Positions 35,284 through 44,762 of a stretch of DNA of 64,000 nucleotides are shown here, piece by piece; position 1 is the first letter of the stretch; the number at the start of each line of letters is the position of its first letter. The position numbers and the translations under genes are program-made. Origin of the DNA: Spirochaeta thermophila DSM 6578 (GTDB lineage: Bacteria > Spirochaetota > Spirochaetia > Winmispirales > Winmispiraceae); NCBI RefSeq assembly GCF_000184345.1, contig NC_017583.1:62001-126000 (forward strand), read 5' to 3'. The notes beneath the pieces were generated by a model. That model saw only the letters and a list, made by a program, of their open reading frames with translations. It was not told where the DNA came from and made no database searches.

Positions 35284-38200
35284 GTGAGAGTACTACGTGC
35301 GTTCCTCGATGGATTCCGCCGAAAAGGGCTTTTCTGTCTCCTCCTGCTGATGGGGTTCGGCAGTGGGACGCTCTTCGGCCAGAGCGCCATCCCGGCCCAG
35401 AGCGGGAACTATTTGCAGGTCACGGGTACTCCCCAGAATGGGGATGAGGACCCCTACATGGTGCTCTTCTACGAGGTGCCGGATACCATCACGAGCACGC
35501 TCTACTTCGCGGTGGAGCATCCGGGCCTAAGCGGTGCAGCGCCCGACCAGGGGACGGGGGGGACGTGGGAGTTCTTCCTGGTGGGTGGGGCGGGGGCCCT
35601 CACCCAGTCGAGGATGCTCAACTTCGCGAACGATACCGAGGTGCTCGCCGGGACCGTGCTCTCCACCATCCAGGCCACGAACGAGACCGGATGGGTCTAC
35701 TTCGACGGTGTGCTCCCCTCCCAGGGGGAACACATCGGCAACAGGTACTACTTCAAGATCGTGGCGAAAGCTCCGAATGGAAACAAGAACGGCTTCAGGT
35801 GTGATGTGTCGTATTCCAATTCCGGCACCCCCACGGGGGATTCGAGTATCAGGGCCTTTGCCTATGTGTGGACCCTGGCCCTGCTCGACAACGTGGGTAG
35901 GCTCTGGGACCTTTACCCCTTTGTGCCGGACAGCGCAGGCCCCACCGATACCATCGACTACAAGAACTGGGACATGGACGGGGGGGCCGATACCCTGGCC
36001 GCGTGGGACAAGAGCGGGAATCCCCTCACCGCGCCTACTCCCTCCGGGGATGGCGCTACCTGGCCCGATGATGTGGCGACCACCTCGTACACCATAGGCT
36101 CGGAGACGAACGGGACCTGGCATCTCCAGATCACGGAGGGGAATGGAGGGGAGCCCGCTATCAACACCTCGCTCTTCTGGTTCACCCTCAACGACACCAC
36201 GGCCGACGACACCGACGTGCCCTTGAGGGCCTACTCGGCGCCTTATACCCCCCCGGCCCCCGACCACGTGGTGATCTCGCCAGACGCTCAGACCGTCCAG
36301 ACAGGGCAGACGGCGTCGCTCACCCTCCAGATCGTCGATGCCTCCGGTAGCCCGGTGCCCTACGTGCGGAACCTCTACGTCACGGTCTCGGGGAGCGCGA
36401 CCATTTCACCCGACAACAACGGTACACCCCAGACCGAGCTCCTTACCACCTCATCCGACGGGATCGCCACCTTCACCGTGACCGATGGGAGTGCGGAGAC
36501 CGTCACGGTGACGGTCTACTGGGACGGTACCGGTGGTTCGGATTCGTTCGGCACCTCATCGTATGCCACGGCGACGGTGGATGTGGCGGCCTCGCTCCCG
36601 CCGGTGATCTCGAGTGCCGCGAACACCACCATACCCATCGGTACAGGCCCCTATGCCCTCGCCGATGTGACGGTCACCGATGTGAGCGGGGGGCAGGTGA
36701 CCGCAGCGAATGGGATACGGATACGGCTCGGGGGAGGGCTCTCGGCCCAGTTCGATGCCGCGGTGGTAAGCCTTACTACGAGCGGGACTGCGGTCTCCAA
36801 CGGGAGGGTGGCGAATCCGGTGACCCCTACCTATGAGTCCGGGAACACGGTGGTGTTCATTCCTGTGCTGGTCGATTTTTCGGCAGGGGAGTCTGTGACC
36901 ATCTCGGGCCTCGCCCTGGACAGCGCGACCCTCTCGCCTTCTTCGGGGTACCTGGAGCTCTCGGTGGACGGGGGGACGACCTGGGTGAGTGTGGACGACA
37001 AGGTGATCGTGCTCCAGGGGAGCTCCTATGTCTGGGACGGGGATACGAGCACCTCCTGGACCGACGGCAACAACTGGCAGGGAGGAGTGGCCCCTCCTGA
37101 TGACGGAACCGCTGAGATCACCCTTCCGGCCGGGTGCACGTACTACCCCCAGCTCGTCTCGGGCGAGAGTCACACCGTGGCCCAGGTGGTGGTGACGACT
37201 GGCGGGAGCCTCACCCTGGATGCAGGCTCGAGCCTCGCGGTGAACGGGGGCCTCCAGGACGACGGTGCGGTGACGGTTTCAGGAACGCTCACGGTGAGCG
37301 GCCTTCTCACGGTGACGGGGAGCCTGGAGGTGCAGGGTGGTGGATCGGTCAGTGCCGGCACGGTCTCCTCTGGTGGCACGATCCAGAGCGCGGGCGACAT
37401 CACCACAGGAGACTTCACGAGCACGGGGAGTTTCACGAGTACGGGGGTGAACACCATCACCGCCTCCGGGGATGTCTCGATAAGCGGGACCTTCTCGGAT
37501 CCTTCGGCCCGGTGCACCCTCACCATGTCGGGCCCGTCGACGAGCCTCACCTCCTCGCAAGCTCTGGGGAACCTCGTCCTCTCGGGGACCGCCTCGGTGG
37601 GCCTGGGCTCTTCCCTCTCGCTCGCGGGGGGCCTTTCGGTGCCCCCAGGCACCACGCTGGATGCGGCGGGGTTCGATGTGGATGTGGCGGGCACTGTTAC
37701 GGTGGGAGGGATGTTCGATGCTTTGGGGATCACGCTCACCGTGGGCGGTGATCTCTCGGTCACCGGCACGCTCACCCTCACCGGTGCGACATGCGTACTC
37801 GACGGTGCCGGATCTCAGGACGTGACCCTGGGCGGGGCACAGCCTGCCACGCTTCGGGTGGCGAACACGGGTGGAGTGGTGCGGTTCACGGATGCGGTGA
37901 CCACGGACACCCTCCAGGTGGTGAGTGCAGGAAGTGTCACCTTTGAAGGTGACCTCACGGTGAATACGAGCGCCTCTCTTGCAGCAGCCGGGTACGACCT
38001 GGCCTTCAATGCGGGTGCGGGGGGGCAGACCACCTCTTTCCCCGGGGGGATCACCTTCCCCCACACGGGGAGCCTGGGCCTGGGGAATGCGGCGGCCGAT
38101 TCGTTCCAGGCGGCAGGTATCCTCACCGCCACGGCCTGCTCCTCCGTCCAGCTGGGGGGCACGGTCTCCACGGCCGGAGCCGGGGGGGACGTCTCTCTGG

Positions 38201-41200
38201 GCGACGCCGACACCCCGGTCACGCTCGCGGCCGACACCACGGTGGATGCCGGGACGGGGGGGGTGACCCTGGGCGGGACGGTGGACGGGGGGTATGTGCT
38301 GACGGTGAGTGCGGGTGGTGCGGTGAGTTTTGGAGGGGTGGTGGGGGGAGTGACGGCGCTTGCGGGATTGGATGCAAGTGGGGGGAGCATTGTGGTTGGT
38401 GGGGATGTGGTGGCGACGGGTGATGTGGTGATGGGTGGGCCTGTGGTGTTGGGGGCGGATGTGGTGGTGGACACGAGTGGGGGGAGTGGAGATGTGGTGT
38501 TTTCCTCCACGGTGGACGGGGGGTATGTGCTGACGGTGAGAGCAGGTGGTGCGGTGAGTTTTGGAGGGGCGGTGGGGGGAGTGACGGCGCTTGCGGGATT
38601 GGATGCAAGTGGAGGGAGCATAGCAGTTGGTGGGGATGTGGTGGCGACGGGGGATGTGGTGATGGGTGGGCCTGTGGTGCTGGGGGCGGATGTGGTGGTG
38701 GACACGAGTGGGGGGAGTGGAGATGTGGTGTTTTCCTCCACGGTGGACGGCACATGGGCCCTCACGGTGCAGGGGGGTACGGGGAATATTGTCTTCTCCG
38801 GCGACATAGGAGGTACCACTCCATTAGGCGCGCTTACCATTGTCTCGGGAGCACAGGTCGATCTTGGCGGATCCGTCTATACCAGTGATGCCGATCTCTC
38901 CATCGCTCCTCCTGTACGGCTTACTTCGGCTGCAACAGATGTATGGATAGAACCCGGTACGGGAAACATCACGTTTGGGACTACTGTGGAGGACTCTGGA
39001 TCGGGTGCGCACAACCTCATCCTCGTAGGAGGGGGGAATCTCACCTTCTCGGGCGATGTGGGGGCTACGAACGAGCCGGCCTACCTCATCCTCGACATTG
39101 CGGGGGACATCACCATCTCGGGGAACGTCCGGGCAGGGAACTTCGTGCTCTACAACGGGACCGTGTTCCTCAACGGGAACACCATAGAGACCACCACGGG
39201 CGATGTGGTGCTCTTCGGCCCGGCCTACGGTGAGGACGACCCCGAGACCACCCCTGTGGACACCAACTTCCGCTATCCTGACATGGCGGGCCTTGCGGCC
39301 GTCTACGACCCGGGCTCCTACGACGGGACCTTCGACGCCGCCTCCCTGGGCGGAAGCACCATCGACGTGGGACAGAATTTCTACGCGAACGGGGTGGATC
39401 TTAGCGCCTCCTCGGCCTGGACCCTCGACATACCCGACAACTCCGCCTCGCAGAGGATCGCCTATCCGGTGCCGGGCGGAGCCTACGGCACAGGATCGGG
39501 CACGTATGCGGTGGCCTACAACTGCACGGTCGCTTACAGCAACGCCGGACCCGGTGTGGTCTCCGCCTCGACGGGGAACGGGAATACCGACGGGGGAAAC
39601 AACTCGGGGTGGGACTTCACCCCGCCTGCCATTGGAGCGACGGTGGAAACATTGAGTGACAACGTGCTCCACGTGACCTTCTCGGAGGATCTCGAGAACA
39701 GCAACGGCGAGATCACCGCTGCGGTGCAGGCCGGGCTCATACGCTTCCACGACGGGAGCGGCACCTACACCTTCGACGAGGTGTACCAGGATGCAGCCTG
39801 CACCATCCCCCTTCCTCCAGGTGACACGGATGAGTTCTACCTCAAGGCGACAGGGCCGAACGAGGCCTGGAACACCGACGCCACGGGAGCTGATCCCGGA
39901 GATGCCGACTCCACCGATACGGGTGGCACCCACCGCACCCTCGTTCCTCGTCTCTACATCGAGAAGGGGGCGCTCTTCGATGCCGGGAAGAACCCCATAG
40001 GTCCTTATGGCATAAACGGGGGGGGCCCCGACACCTCGGCCGTGGACAAGGCCCCGCCCGTGCTCTACAAGGTGGAGTACGGCAGGGCGGATCCTGCAGC
40101 CGCGGCAAATACTGATTACCACGGCCACAACTTCTTCCACCTCTACTACTCGGAGCAGGTGACGATAGGGACTCTTGGGACAGGTGCGGCCAATGAGCGC
40201 AGTGAAGACAGCATCACCAACAAGGGCGGCGATATAGAGGACGACGGTGGCACGCATCTCGTCGTCGAGGGATACTTCAGTATCGATTTCGGTGCCCCTG
40301 TCTCCATGGAGCGTGGGGTGCGGCCGGGTACGCCGGGTGGGAACAGCTCGAACGCCCTCTACCGCACCCTCCCGGGCCTCATCACCAGCCCCGACCACGA
40401 GGTGGTGATCTTCCTCTCGGGCTACCACGACGGCACAGGCTGGCCCGGCTGGCACCGCAACGTCCCCGACCCCGCAGGCGGCACGATCGATGAGGTCTAC
40501 GATCTCGGTGGACAAATAGAGGATAATTCTCCCGCAAATAATCCCCTCGATACGAGCGTGCTCCCTACCTTTGTCCTCTCGAGTACCGGCTCTTTCGACC
40601 TGGACTGGGACGTGGACCCGCCCGCACTCGCGCCGTACACCCTGGCAGCGGGGAGGTACGAGGGCGTCACCATAGATTCCGACTGGAACGGGCGGATCGA
40701 CAGGATAGACTTCCACTTCCTCGACGACGGTTCGGCTCCCTGGGACTCCTCTACGGATCACCCCGACAGCCAGGGCGGTATACGGGACATCCTCCTCAAC
40801 TACCCGGGAGATTCCCTCAACGAGCTGGAGGCCTTCATGGTGGGCGAGACCGGCGGGGGGAGTTTCGTCTCCACGTACAACCAGGCGTACGGTACGGGAG
40901 TGGACAACAGCCTGTTCGGCGGCAGTATCAGCATTTCTGACGACCCCTACTTCTCCCTCTCGCTCTCCTCCTCTGCGCCATGGGGTCTTCTCACCGACAT
41001 CTCGGTACGGTACGATCACACCAAGGCCTATCTCACCGATCTCGCGGGTAATCTCCTCGAGGACATCGATCCAGAGGTGCCGATCATAGAAAGGGTGCCT
41101 CCCAGGATCGTGTTCTCGCTCGCGCGGGCCGGGGACGACAAGGTGTACCTCAGGTTCTCGGAGCCCGTGTTCGGAGACACCGCGGCCTCCGTGGAGATAG

Positions 41201-42213
41201 ACGCGGCCGATTTCACCGTCACGGGTGCTACTGGGGTCCTCACGGTGACAGGTCTGCAGATCCTCACGCGGTGGCCGGCAAACACCACCGGGGCATGGGA
41301 GGCGTACCTCCTCCTCGCTCAGCCGCTCACCGCCGACGACGTGGTGCAGGGTACAGTGCGGGCCAATGCCAACGCGGTCTACGATCCCTCCGGCAATGCC
41401 ATGGATCCGGCCGATATCTTCCGGATCACGAACGTGGGTTTGGGTGTGGTATCGCCGCTCTGGGCCACCGACGGGGTGCACGCCGACGAGGTGGGGGGCT
41501 CGTCCCTCAGGGGCTTCGACGGGTCGGGGGCTCTTCTCCCCAGGGATATCACCCTGCAGGCCAGGATACTCGCCCCGTCGATCTCCGGGGATGCCATGCT
41601 CCTGGTCTACGACGTGGATCCCGATGCCTCGTACTACATGACCACCGACGAGTACAACCGTACCACGTTCCCTGATATGTGGTGGCCGGTGAGCCTTCCC
41701 GGGCTCAAGAACACCGCCAACACCGAGGCGAGGACCGTCTCGCCCTTCTCCTCCCAGGGGGCGCTCCGCACTTTCCTCATCCCGGGAACCGATCCCGAGA
41801 TGAGGGAAGGAGGCACGGTCGAGTTCCTCTTCTATATCGACAACCTCTACTGTGCCCGGCTCACCGACGAGGACGACCCTCGCACCATCGCGCCCTGGTC
41901 GTTCGGCCTCTCAGGCCTCAAGGAACAGCGGGCAGGGGTGACCATCCTCAACAACGTGATCAACCCCACACAGGGCGAGGTGACGGTGGTGAACTACCGG
42001 CTCTCGCGGGCCGGCATGGTCACCATCCAGGTCTTCGCCCTGGACGGGTCGCTCGTGCGAACCCTGCAGCGGGGAGTCCAGGGACCGGGTGCGTATACCG
42101 TGGCGTGGGACGGTCGAAACGGGAGCGGCCGGGTGGTGGCACGGGGTCTCTACTTCATCCGGGTGGTGGGGCCCGGCATCGACGAGTACCGCAAGGTGAT
42201 GGTGGTGAAGTGA
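35284..42213 (+). CDS. Giant secreted repeat protein (putative surface adhesin/matrix protein)
   Basis: 2309 residues with a signal peptide ending LFGQ. Order: an unrecognised N-terminal region (about 40-320); an invasin/Big_1-like Ig domain (about 325-435, PDHVVISPDAQTVQTGQTAS); a long Gly/Ser/Thr/Val-rich parallel-beta-helix-type repeat region (about 600-1300); further beta domains with potential Ca-binding Asp-rich loops; and a final 85-residue FlgD-Ig/sorting-domain-like module (YRLSRAGMVTIQVFALDGS, AYTVAWDGRNGSGRVVARG). Two 77-residue blocks at residues 1000-1153 are nearly identical. Probably a cell-surface filament or adhesin; the ligand is unknown. It is next to the mannan locus but has its own promoter. 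Confidence 0.82.
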   Translation: MRVLRAFLDGFRRKGLFCLLLLMGFGSGTLFGQSAIPAQSGNYLQVTGTPQNGDEDPYMVLFYEVPDTITSTLYFAVEHPGLSGAAPDQGTGGTWEFFLVGGAGALTQSRMLNFANDTEVLAGTVLSTIQATNETGWVYFDGVLPSQGEHIGNRYYFKIVAKAPNGNKNGFRCDVSYSNSGTPTGDSSIRAFAYVWTLALLDNVGRLWDLYPFVPDSAGPTDTIDYKNWDMDGGADTLAAWDKSGNPLTAPTPSGDGATWPDDVATTSYTIGSETNGTWHLQITEGNGGEPAINTSLFWFTLNDTTADDTDVPLRAYSAPYTPPAPDHVVISPDAQTVQTGQTASLTLQIVDASGSPVPYVRNLYVTVSGSATISPDNNGTPQTELLTTSSDGIATFTVTDGSAETVTVTVYWDGTGGSDSFGTSSYATATVDVAASLPPVISSAANTTIPIGTGPYALADVTVTDVSGGQVTAANGIRIRLGGGLSAQFDAAVVSLTTSGTAVSNGRVANPVTPTYESGNTVVFIPVLVDFSAGESVTISGLALDSATLSPSSGYLELSVDGGTTWVSVDDKVIVLQGSSYVWDGDTSTSWTDGNNWQGGVAPPDDGTAEITLPAGCTYYPQLVSGESHTVAQVVVTTGGSLTLDAGSSLAVNGGLQDDGAVTVSGTLTVSGLLTVTGSLEVQGGGSVSAGTVSSGGTIQSAGDITTGDFTSTGSFTSTGVNTITASGDVSISGTFSDPSARCTLTMSGPSTSLTSSQALGNLVLSGTASVGLGSSLSLAGGLSVPPGTTLDAAGFDVDVAGTVTVGGMFDALGITLTVGGDLSVTGTLTLTGATCVLDGAGSQDVTLGGAQPATLRVANTGGVVRFTDAVTTDTLQVVSAGSVTFEGDLTVNTSASLAAAGYDLAFNAGAGGQTTSFPGGITFPHTGSLGLGNAAADSFQAAGILTATACSSVQLGGTVSTAGAGGDVSLGDADTPVTLAADTTVDAGTGGVTLGGTVDGGYVLTVSAGGAVSFGGVVGGVTALAGLDASGGSIVVGGDVVATGDVVMGGPVVLGADVVVDTSGGSGDVVFSSTVDGGYVLTVRAGGAVSFGGAVGGVTALAGLDASGGSIAVGGDVVATGDVVMGGPVVLGADVVVDTSGGSGDVVFSSTVDGTWALTVQGGTGNIVFSGDIGGTTPLGALTIVSGAQVDLGGSVYTSDADLSIAPPVRLTSAATDVWIEPGTGNITFGTTVEDSGSGAHNLILVGGGNLTFSGDVGATNEPAYLILDIAGDITISGNVRAGNFVLYNGTVFLNGNTIETTTGDVVLFGPAYGEDDPETTPVDTNFRYPDMAGLAAVYDPGSYDGTFDAASLGGSTIDVGQNFYANGVDLSASSAWTLDIPDNSASQRIAYPVPGGAYGTGSGTYAVAYNCTVAYSNAGPGVVSASTGNGNTDGGNNSGWDFTPPAIGATVETLSDNVLHVTFSEDLENSNGEITAAVQAGLIRFHDGSGTYTFDEVYQDAACTIPLPPGDTDEFYLKATGPNEAWNTDATGADPGDADSTDTGGTHRTLVPRLYIEKGALFDAGKNPIGPYGINGGGPDTSAVDKAPPVLYKVEYGRADPAAAANTDYHGHNFFHLYYSEQVTIGTLGTGAANERSEDSITNKGGDIEDDGGTHLVVEGYFSIDFGAPVSMERGVRPGTPGGNSSNALYRTLPGLITSPDHEVVIFLSGYHDGTGWPGWHRNVPDPAGGTIDEVYDLGGQIEDNSPANNPLDTSVLPTFVLSSTGSFDLDWDVDPPALAPYTLAAGRYEGVTIDSDWNGRIDRIDFHFLDDGSAPWDSSTDHPDSQGGIRDILLNYPGDSLNELEAFMVGETGGGSFVSTYNQAYGTGVDNSLFGGSISISDDPYFSLSLSSSAPWGLLTDISVRYDHTKAYLTDLAGNLLEDIDPEVPIIERVPPRIVFSLARAGDDKVYLRFSEPVFGDTAASVEIDAADFTVTGATGVLTVTGLQILTRWPANTTGAWEAYLLLAQPLTADDVVQGTVRANANAVYDPSGNAMDPADIFRITNVGLGVVSPLWATDGVHADEVGGSSLRGFDGSGALLPRDITLQARILAPSISGDAMLLVYDVDPDASYYMTTDEYNRTTFPDMWWPVSLPGLKNTANTEARTVSPFSSQGALRTFLIPGTDPEMREGGTVEFLFYIDNLYCARLTDEDDPRTIAPWSFGLSGLKEQRAGVTILNNVINPTQGEVTVVNYRLSRAGMVTIQVFALDGSLVRTLQRGVQGPGAYTVAWDGRNGSGRVVARGLYFIRVVGPGIDEYRKVMVVK
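38281..38742 (+). repeat. Two tandem 231-bp coding repeats
   Basis: Copies at 38281-38511 and 38512-38742, each 77 codons, nearly identical at the DNA level, with a third copy beginning (GTGGACGG) at 38743 before diverging. Codon use inside the block is shifted (many GTG, GGG, GAT, AGT) relative to the C-ending codons around it. Confidence 0.9.
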
Positions 42214-42238
42214 GGGCCGCCCGGGGAGAGCGACTTCC

Positions 42239-43363
42239 CTAGTCCCGCACCAGCTCGAGTCGTGGGCGGGCGACGAGGATGCTGCCCGCGTCCATGGTGA
42301 GGGGGGAGGAGGGGTCCGAGGCCGAGATGCAGATCTGGAGCACCGGGTCGTCCGGGTCTGTGGGAGATATGGTGAGGTGCTCCTCCACCGAGACCTCGAC
42401 CCAGCCTGTATCCCAGCTCGGCTCGGCGGGGACGGCGTGGATATACCCGTTGTCGATGAAGGTGCCGGTCTGGGGGTCGTAGAGGGTGTTGATGCGCACC
42501 GCGATCCTGGAGGCGGGGAAGACGTTGTCGGTGCCGGCCTCCGGGTCCTGCCGGACCATGAACGAGAGGCGGTAGGTGCCGGAGACGAGGTCGAGCGGGG
42601 TGTCCCCCGAGGCCCTGAGGGAGAGGCGGGCCCGGATGGGTGGATCGTCGAACCTGAGGATCTTGAAGTCGTCTATGAGGATGGTGGCGGCGTTCGAGTT
42701 CTGGGACAAGCTCCCTATGAGTATACGGTGGGAGGTGAACGAAGGATCCCGCTGGAAGAGGTTGTCCTGGTTGTCGGGATCCCCGGCATCGGGGAAGGAG
42801 TTCGTGATCCCGGAGGAGGACACGAAGGTCGTGAAGCGTCGGGGCGAGTCCACCGTGTCGTTGTACTCCACGGGGAAGTTTGAGCCTGGAACCTGATAGA
42901 GAAAACGCAAGAGGTAGCTTCCTTCTGCAAAGGCGTCGGAAAGCACAGCCGTTGCATCGATGTATGCATAGTCGGTCGAGGGATCCGATATGTCCACTTT
43001 GAGGGACCCCGTGCCGTTGAGGGGGGTGGTGTCCTCTCTCGTGAGCCCGACGCTGCCGCCGTTCGACCACGGCGAGACCCCCGAGGGAACATCCTCGAAG
43101 TCGCCGTTGGACAGGAGGTTGCAGGTGCGGAGCCTGTAGGCGTTCTCCCCTTCGTACTGGACCGTGGGCTCTTCCTCCCACCGCATATAGGTCCCTGTGC
43201 CATCATCGGCGGCCCACTCAGAGAAGGGGATACTCTCCAAGAGGTTGACCCCCTCATAGGGAGCGAGGTAGTCCTGGAGCGAACAGGAACTCAGCCCCAC
43301 GAGCAGGGCTGCCCACATCAGGAGGGAAAGTTGTGACACCGGAGCATGTCTCACCCTATTCAT
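42239..43363 (-). CDS. Lipoprotein with CBM-like beta-sandwich regions, unknown function
   Basis: 374 residues; lipobox LSSC after a long hydrophobic signal. The mature protein has two jelly-roll-like segments (LLSNGDFEDVPSGVSPWSNGG...; RARLSLRASGDTPLDLVSGTYRLSFMVRQ) of the type found in carbohydrate-binding or surface proteins, and ends in VARPRLELVRD. No enzyme motif. It begins one base after the bcp stop, so the two are probably co-transcribed. It is convergent with the giant repeat protein gene. Confidence 0.7.
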   Translation of the reverse strand: MNRVRHAPVSQLSLLMWAALLVGLSSCSLQDYLAPYEGVNLLESIPFSEWAADDGTGTYMRWEEEPTVQYEGENAYRLRTCNLLSNGDFEDVPSGVSPWSNGGSVGLTREDTTPLNGTGSLKVDISDPSTDYAYIDATAVLSDAFAEGSYLLRFLYQVPGSNFPVEYNDTVDSPRRFTTFVSSSGITNSFPDAGDPDNQDNLFQRDPSFTSHRILIGSLSQNSNAATILIDDFKILRFDDPPIRARLSLRASGDTPLDLVSGTYRLSFMVRQDPEAGTDNVFPASRIAVRINTLYDPQTGTFIDNGYIHAVPAEPSWDTGWVEVSVEEHLTISPTDPDDPVLQICISASDPSSPLTMDAGSILVARPRLELVRD

Positions 43364-43364
43364 T

Positions 43365-43829
43365 CTACTCCATCCGGGAGAGGATCTCCAACACCTCGCG
43401 CGCGTGCTCCTCGGGCCGCACGTCGGGGAACACCGCCCTGATCACGTCGTGCTCGTCGATGATATACGTACACCGTCGCACTCGTGCTTTCTCCTCGCCC
43501 TTCACCTTTCGGGTCGTGAGGGCTTCGTAGGCCCGGATCACCTTTTTCTCCGGATCGCTCAGGAGGAAGAAAGGAAGGTCGTACTTGGTCTTGAACGAGG
43601 CGTGGGAGCGTACCGAATCGGGGCTTATCCCTATGACGATGGCCCCTGTGGCGAGAATGGTCTCGTACGTGTCCCTGAAGCCGCACGCCTCCTCGGTGCA
43701 GCCCGGGGTGTTGTCTTTGGGATAGAAGTAGATCACCTTCTTCTTGCCGGTAAAATCGGAGAGACGCCGCACCTCCCCATTGTCGTCGGGAAGGGCGAAG
43801 TCGGGGGCTTTCTCTCCCTCTCGTAGCAT
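43365..43829 (-). CDS. bcp: Thioredoxin-dependent peroxiredoxin (Bcp/PrxQ)
   Basis: 154 residues, family length. Peroxidatic Cys44 in DNTPGCTEEAC and resolving Cys49 five residues later, the alpha-type PrxQ arrangement; Arg and Pro of the active site are present. Reduces hydrogen and organic peroxides using thioredoxin. ATG 43829 follows GAGGAGG. Confidence 0.95.
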   Translation of the reverse strand: MLREGEKAPDFALPDDNGEVRRLSDFTGKKKVIYFYPKDNTPGCTEEACGFRDTYETILATGAIVIGISPDSVRSHASFKTKYDLPFFLLSDPEKKVIRAYEALTTRKVKGEEKARVRRCTYIIDEHDVIRAVFPDVRPEEHAREVLEILSRME

Positions 43830-43892
43830 GGTATCCTCCTCATATAAGGATATCGGTTTTTTCCTGAAAAAACAAACCGACGAGGCACAGCC
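43830..43892. promoter_or_regulatory. Divergent promoter region between bcp and the thioesterase gene
   Basis: A 63-bp AT-rich gap holding an imperfect inverted repeat (TCGGTTTTTT ... AAAAAAC-AA-ACCGA, about 43852-43882) between the two start regions. The dyad may be an operator; I cannot place -35/-10 elements with confidence. Confidence 0.35.
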
Positions 43893-44600
43893 ATGAAGTA
43901 TGCGGAGCGGTTCGTGGTGCGTTCGTACGAATCCTGCGGAAAGGGGTTCCTCAGACCTGACGCCCTCGCAGGTTACTTCCAGGAGACCGCGTGGAAGAGT
44001 GCGGAAGAGCTCGGGTTCGGTTACCGCGCCGTGGTGGAGCACGGGTGGGCGTGGGTTCTTTCGCGCCTCCTCGTGCGTTACGAGCGAGTCCCCCGGTGGG
44101 GGGAAGAGGTGGTGGTGACGACCTGGCCGCGCCCCTCTGAGGGGATCTTCGCCTGCAGGGACTACCTGGTGGAGGATGGAGAGGGTCGCGTGTGTGTGAG
44201 GGCCACGAGCCGCTGGCTGCTCCTGGATGCCGCTTCCCGTAGACCGGTCCGCCCTGAACGGCTGGTGAGAATGGGGCTTCTGGAAGAGGCTGCGGTCGAG
44301 GAGGCGCCACGCAAACTGGGAGCAGAGGAAGGCCTCAAGGAAGCAGCGATGGTGATCGCAGGATATGTGGATGTGGACCCCAACGGCCACGTGAACAACA
44401 CCCGCTACATCGGTTGGTGTACGACGGGGTTGGTGCGTGAAGGGGAGCGGCCTGAAGCATGGAGAGAATTCCACGTGAACTTCGTGGGCGAGGCCCACGA
44501 GGGGGATGCGTGCGCAATATGGGTCGGCGATGGAGCTGCGGAGATCAGAAAGGGGGAGGTGGCGCTCGCGAGGATGAGGGTGGAACGCGGATCGCCGTGA
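43893..44600 (+). CDS. Acyl-ACP thioesterase (FatA/FatB-like)
   Basis: 235 residues with two hotdog folds. N-terminal hotdog: QETAWKSAEELGFGYRAV, WVLSRLLVRYERVPRWGEEVVVTTWP. C-terminal hotdog has the family signature VDVDPNGHVNNTRYIGW containing the catalytic Asp/Asn/His. Releases free fatty acids from acyl-ACP. Start ATG 43893 with GAGG upstream. Stands alone. Confidence 0.9.
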   Translation: MKYAERFVVRSYESCGKGFLRPDALAGYFQETAWKSAEELGFGYRAVVEHGWAWVLSRLLVRYERVPRWGEEVVVTTWPRPSEGIFACRDYLVEDGEGRVCVRATSRWLLLDAASRRPVRPERLVRMGLLEEAAVEEAPRKLGAEEGLKEAAMVIAGYVDVDPNGHVNNTRYIGWCTTGLVREGERPEAWREFHVNFVGEAHEGDACAIWVGDGAAEIRKGEVALARMRVERGSP

Positions 44601-44762
44601 GGAATGTGGGCGGGTTTCCTGCAGTGCGTGAATTTTCCTGTAGAATATAGTATTCTTTATGTGTTCGCTTCGACGGAAGGATATGACCCGATCGCAAGGG
44701 AGGCTTCCATTGAGGTTGATCCAATGACGAGAGAATTCGACCACTTGGTGAGGTGACGGAAG

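Noticed and set aside
38824-41481. 885-codon open frame antisense to the giant repeat protein
   Set aside because: Biased composition, no signal peptide or ribosome site, entirely explained by the codon pattern on the opposite strand.
44601-44762. Tiny frames (10-14 codons) upstream of the receptor gene as possible leader peptides
   Set aside because: No ribosome sites or regulatory hairpins around them; only an AT-rich promoter-like patch is visible.
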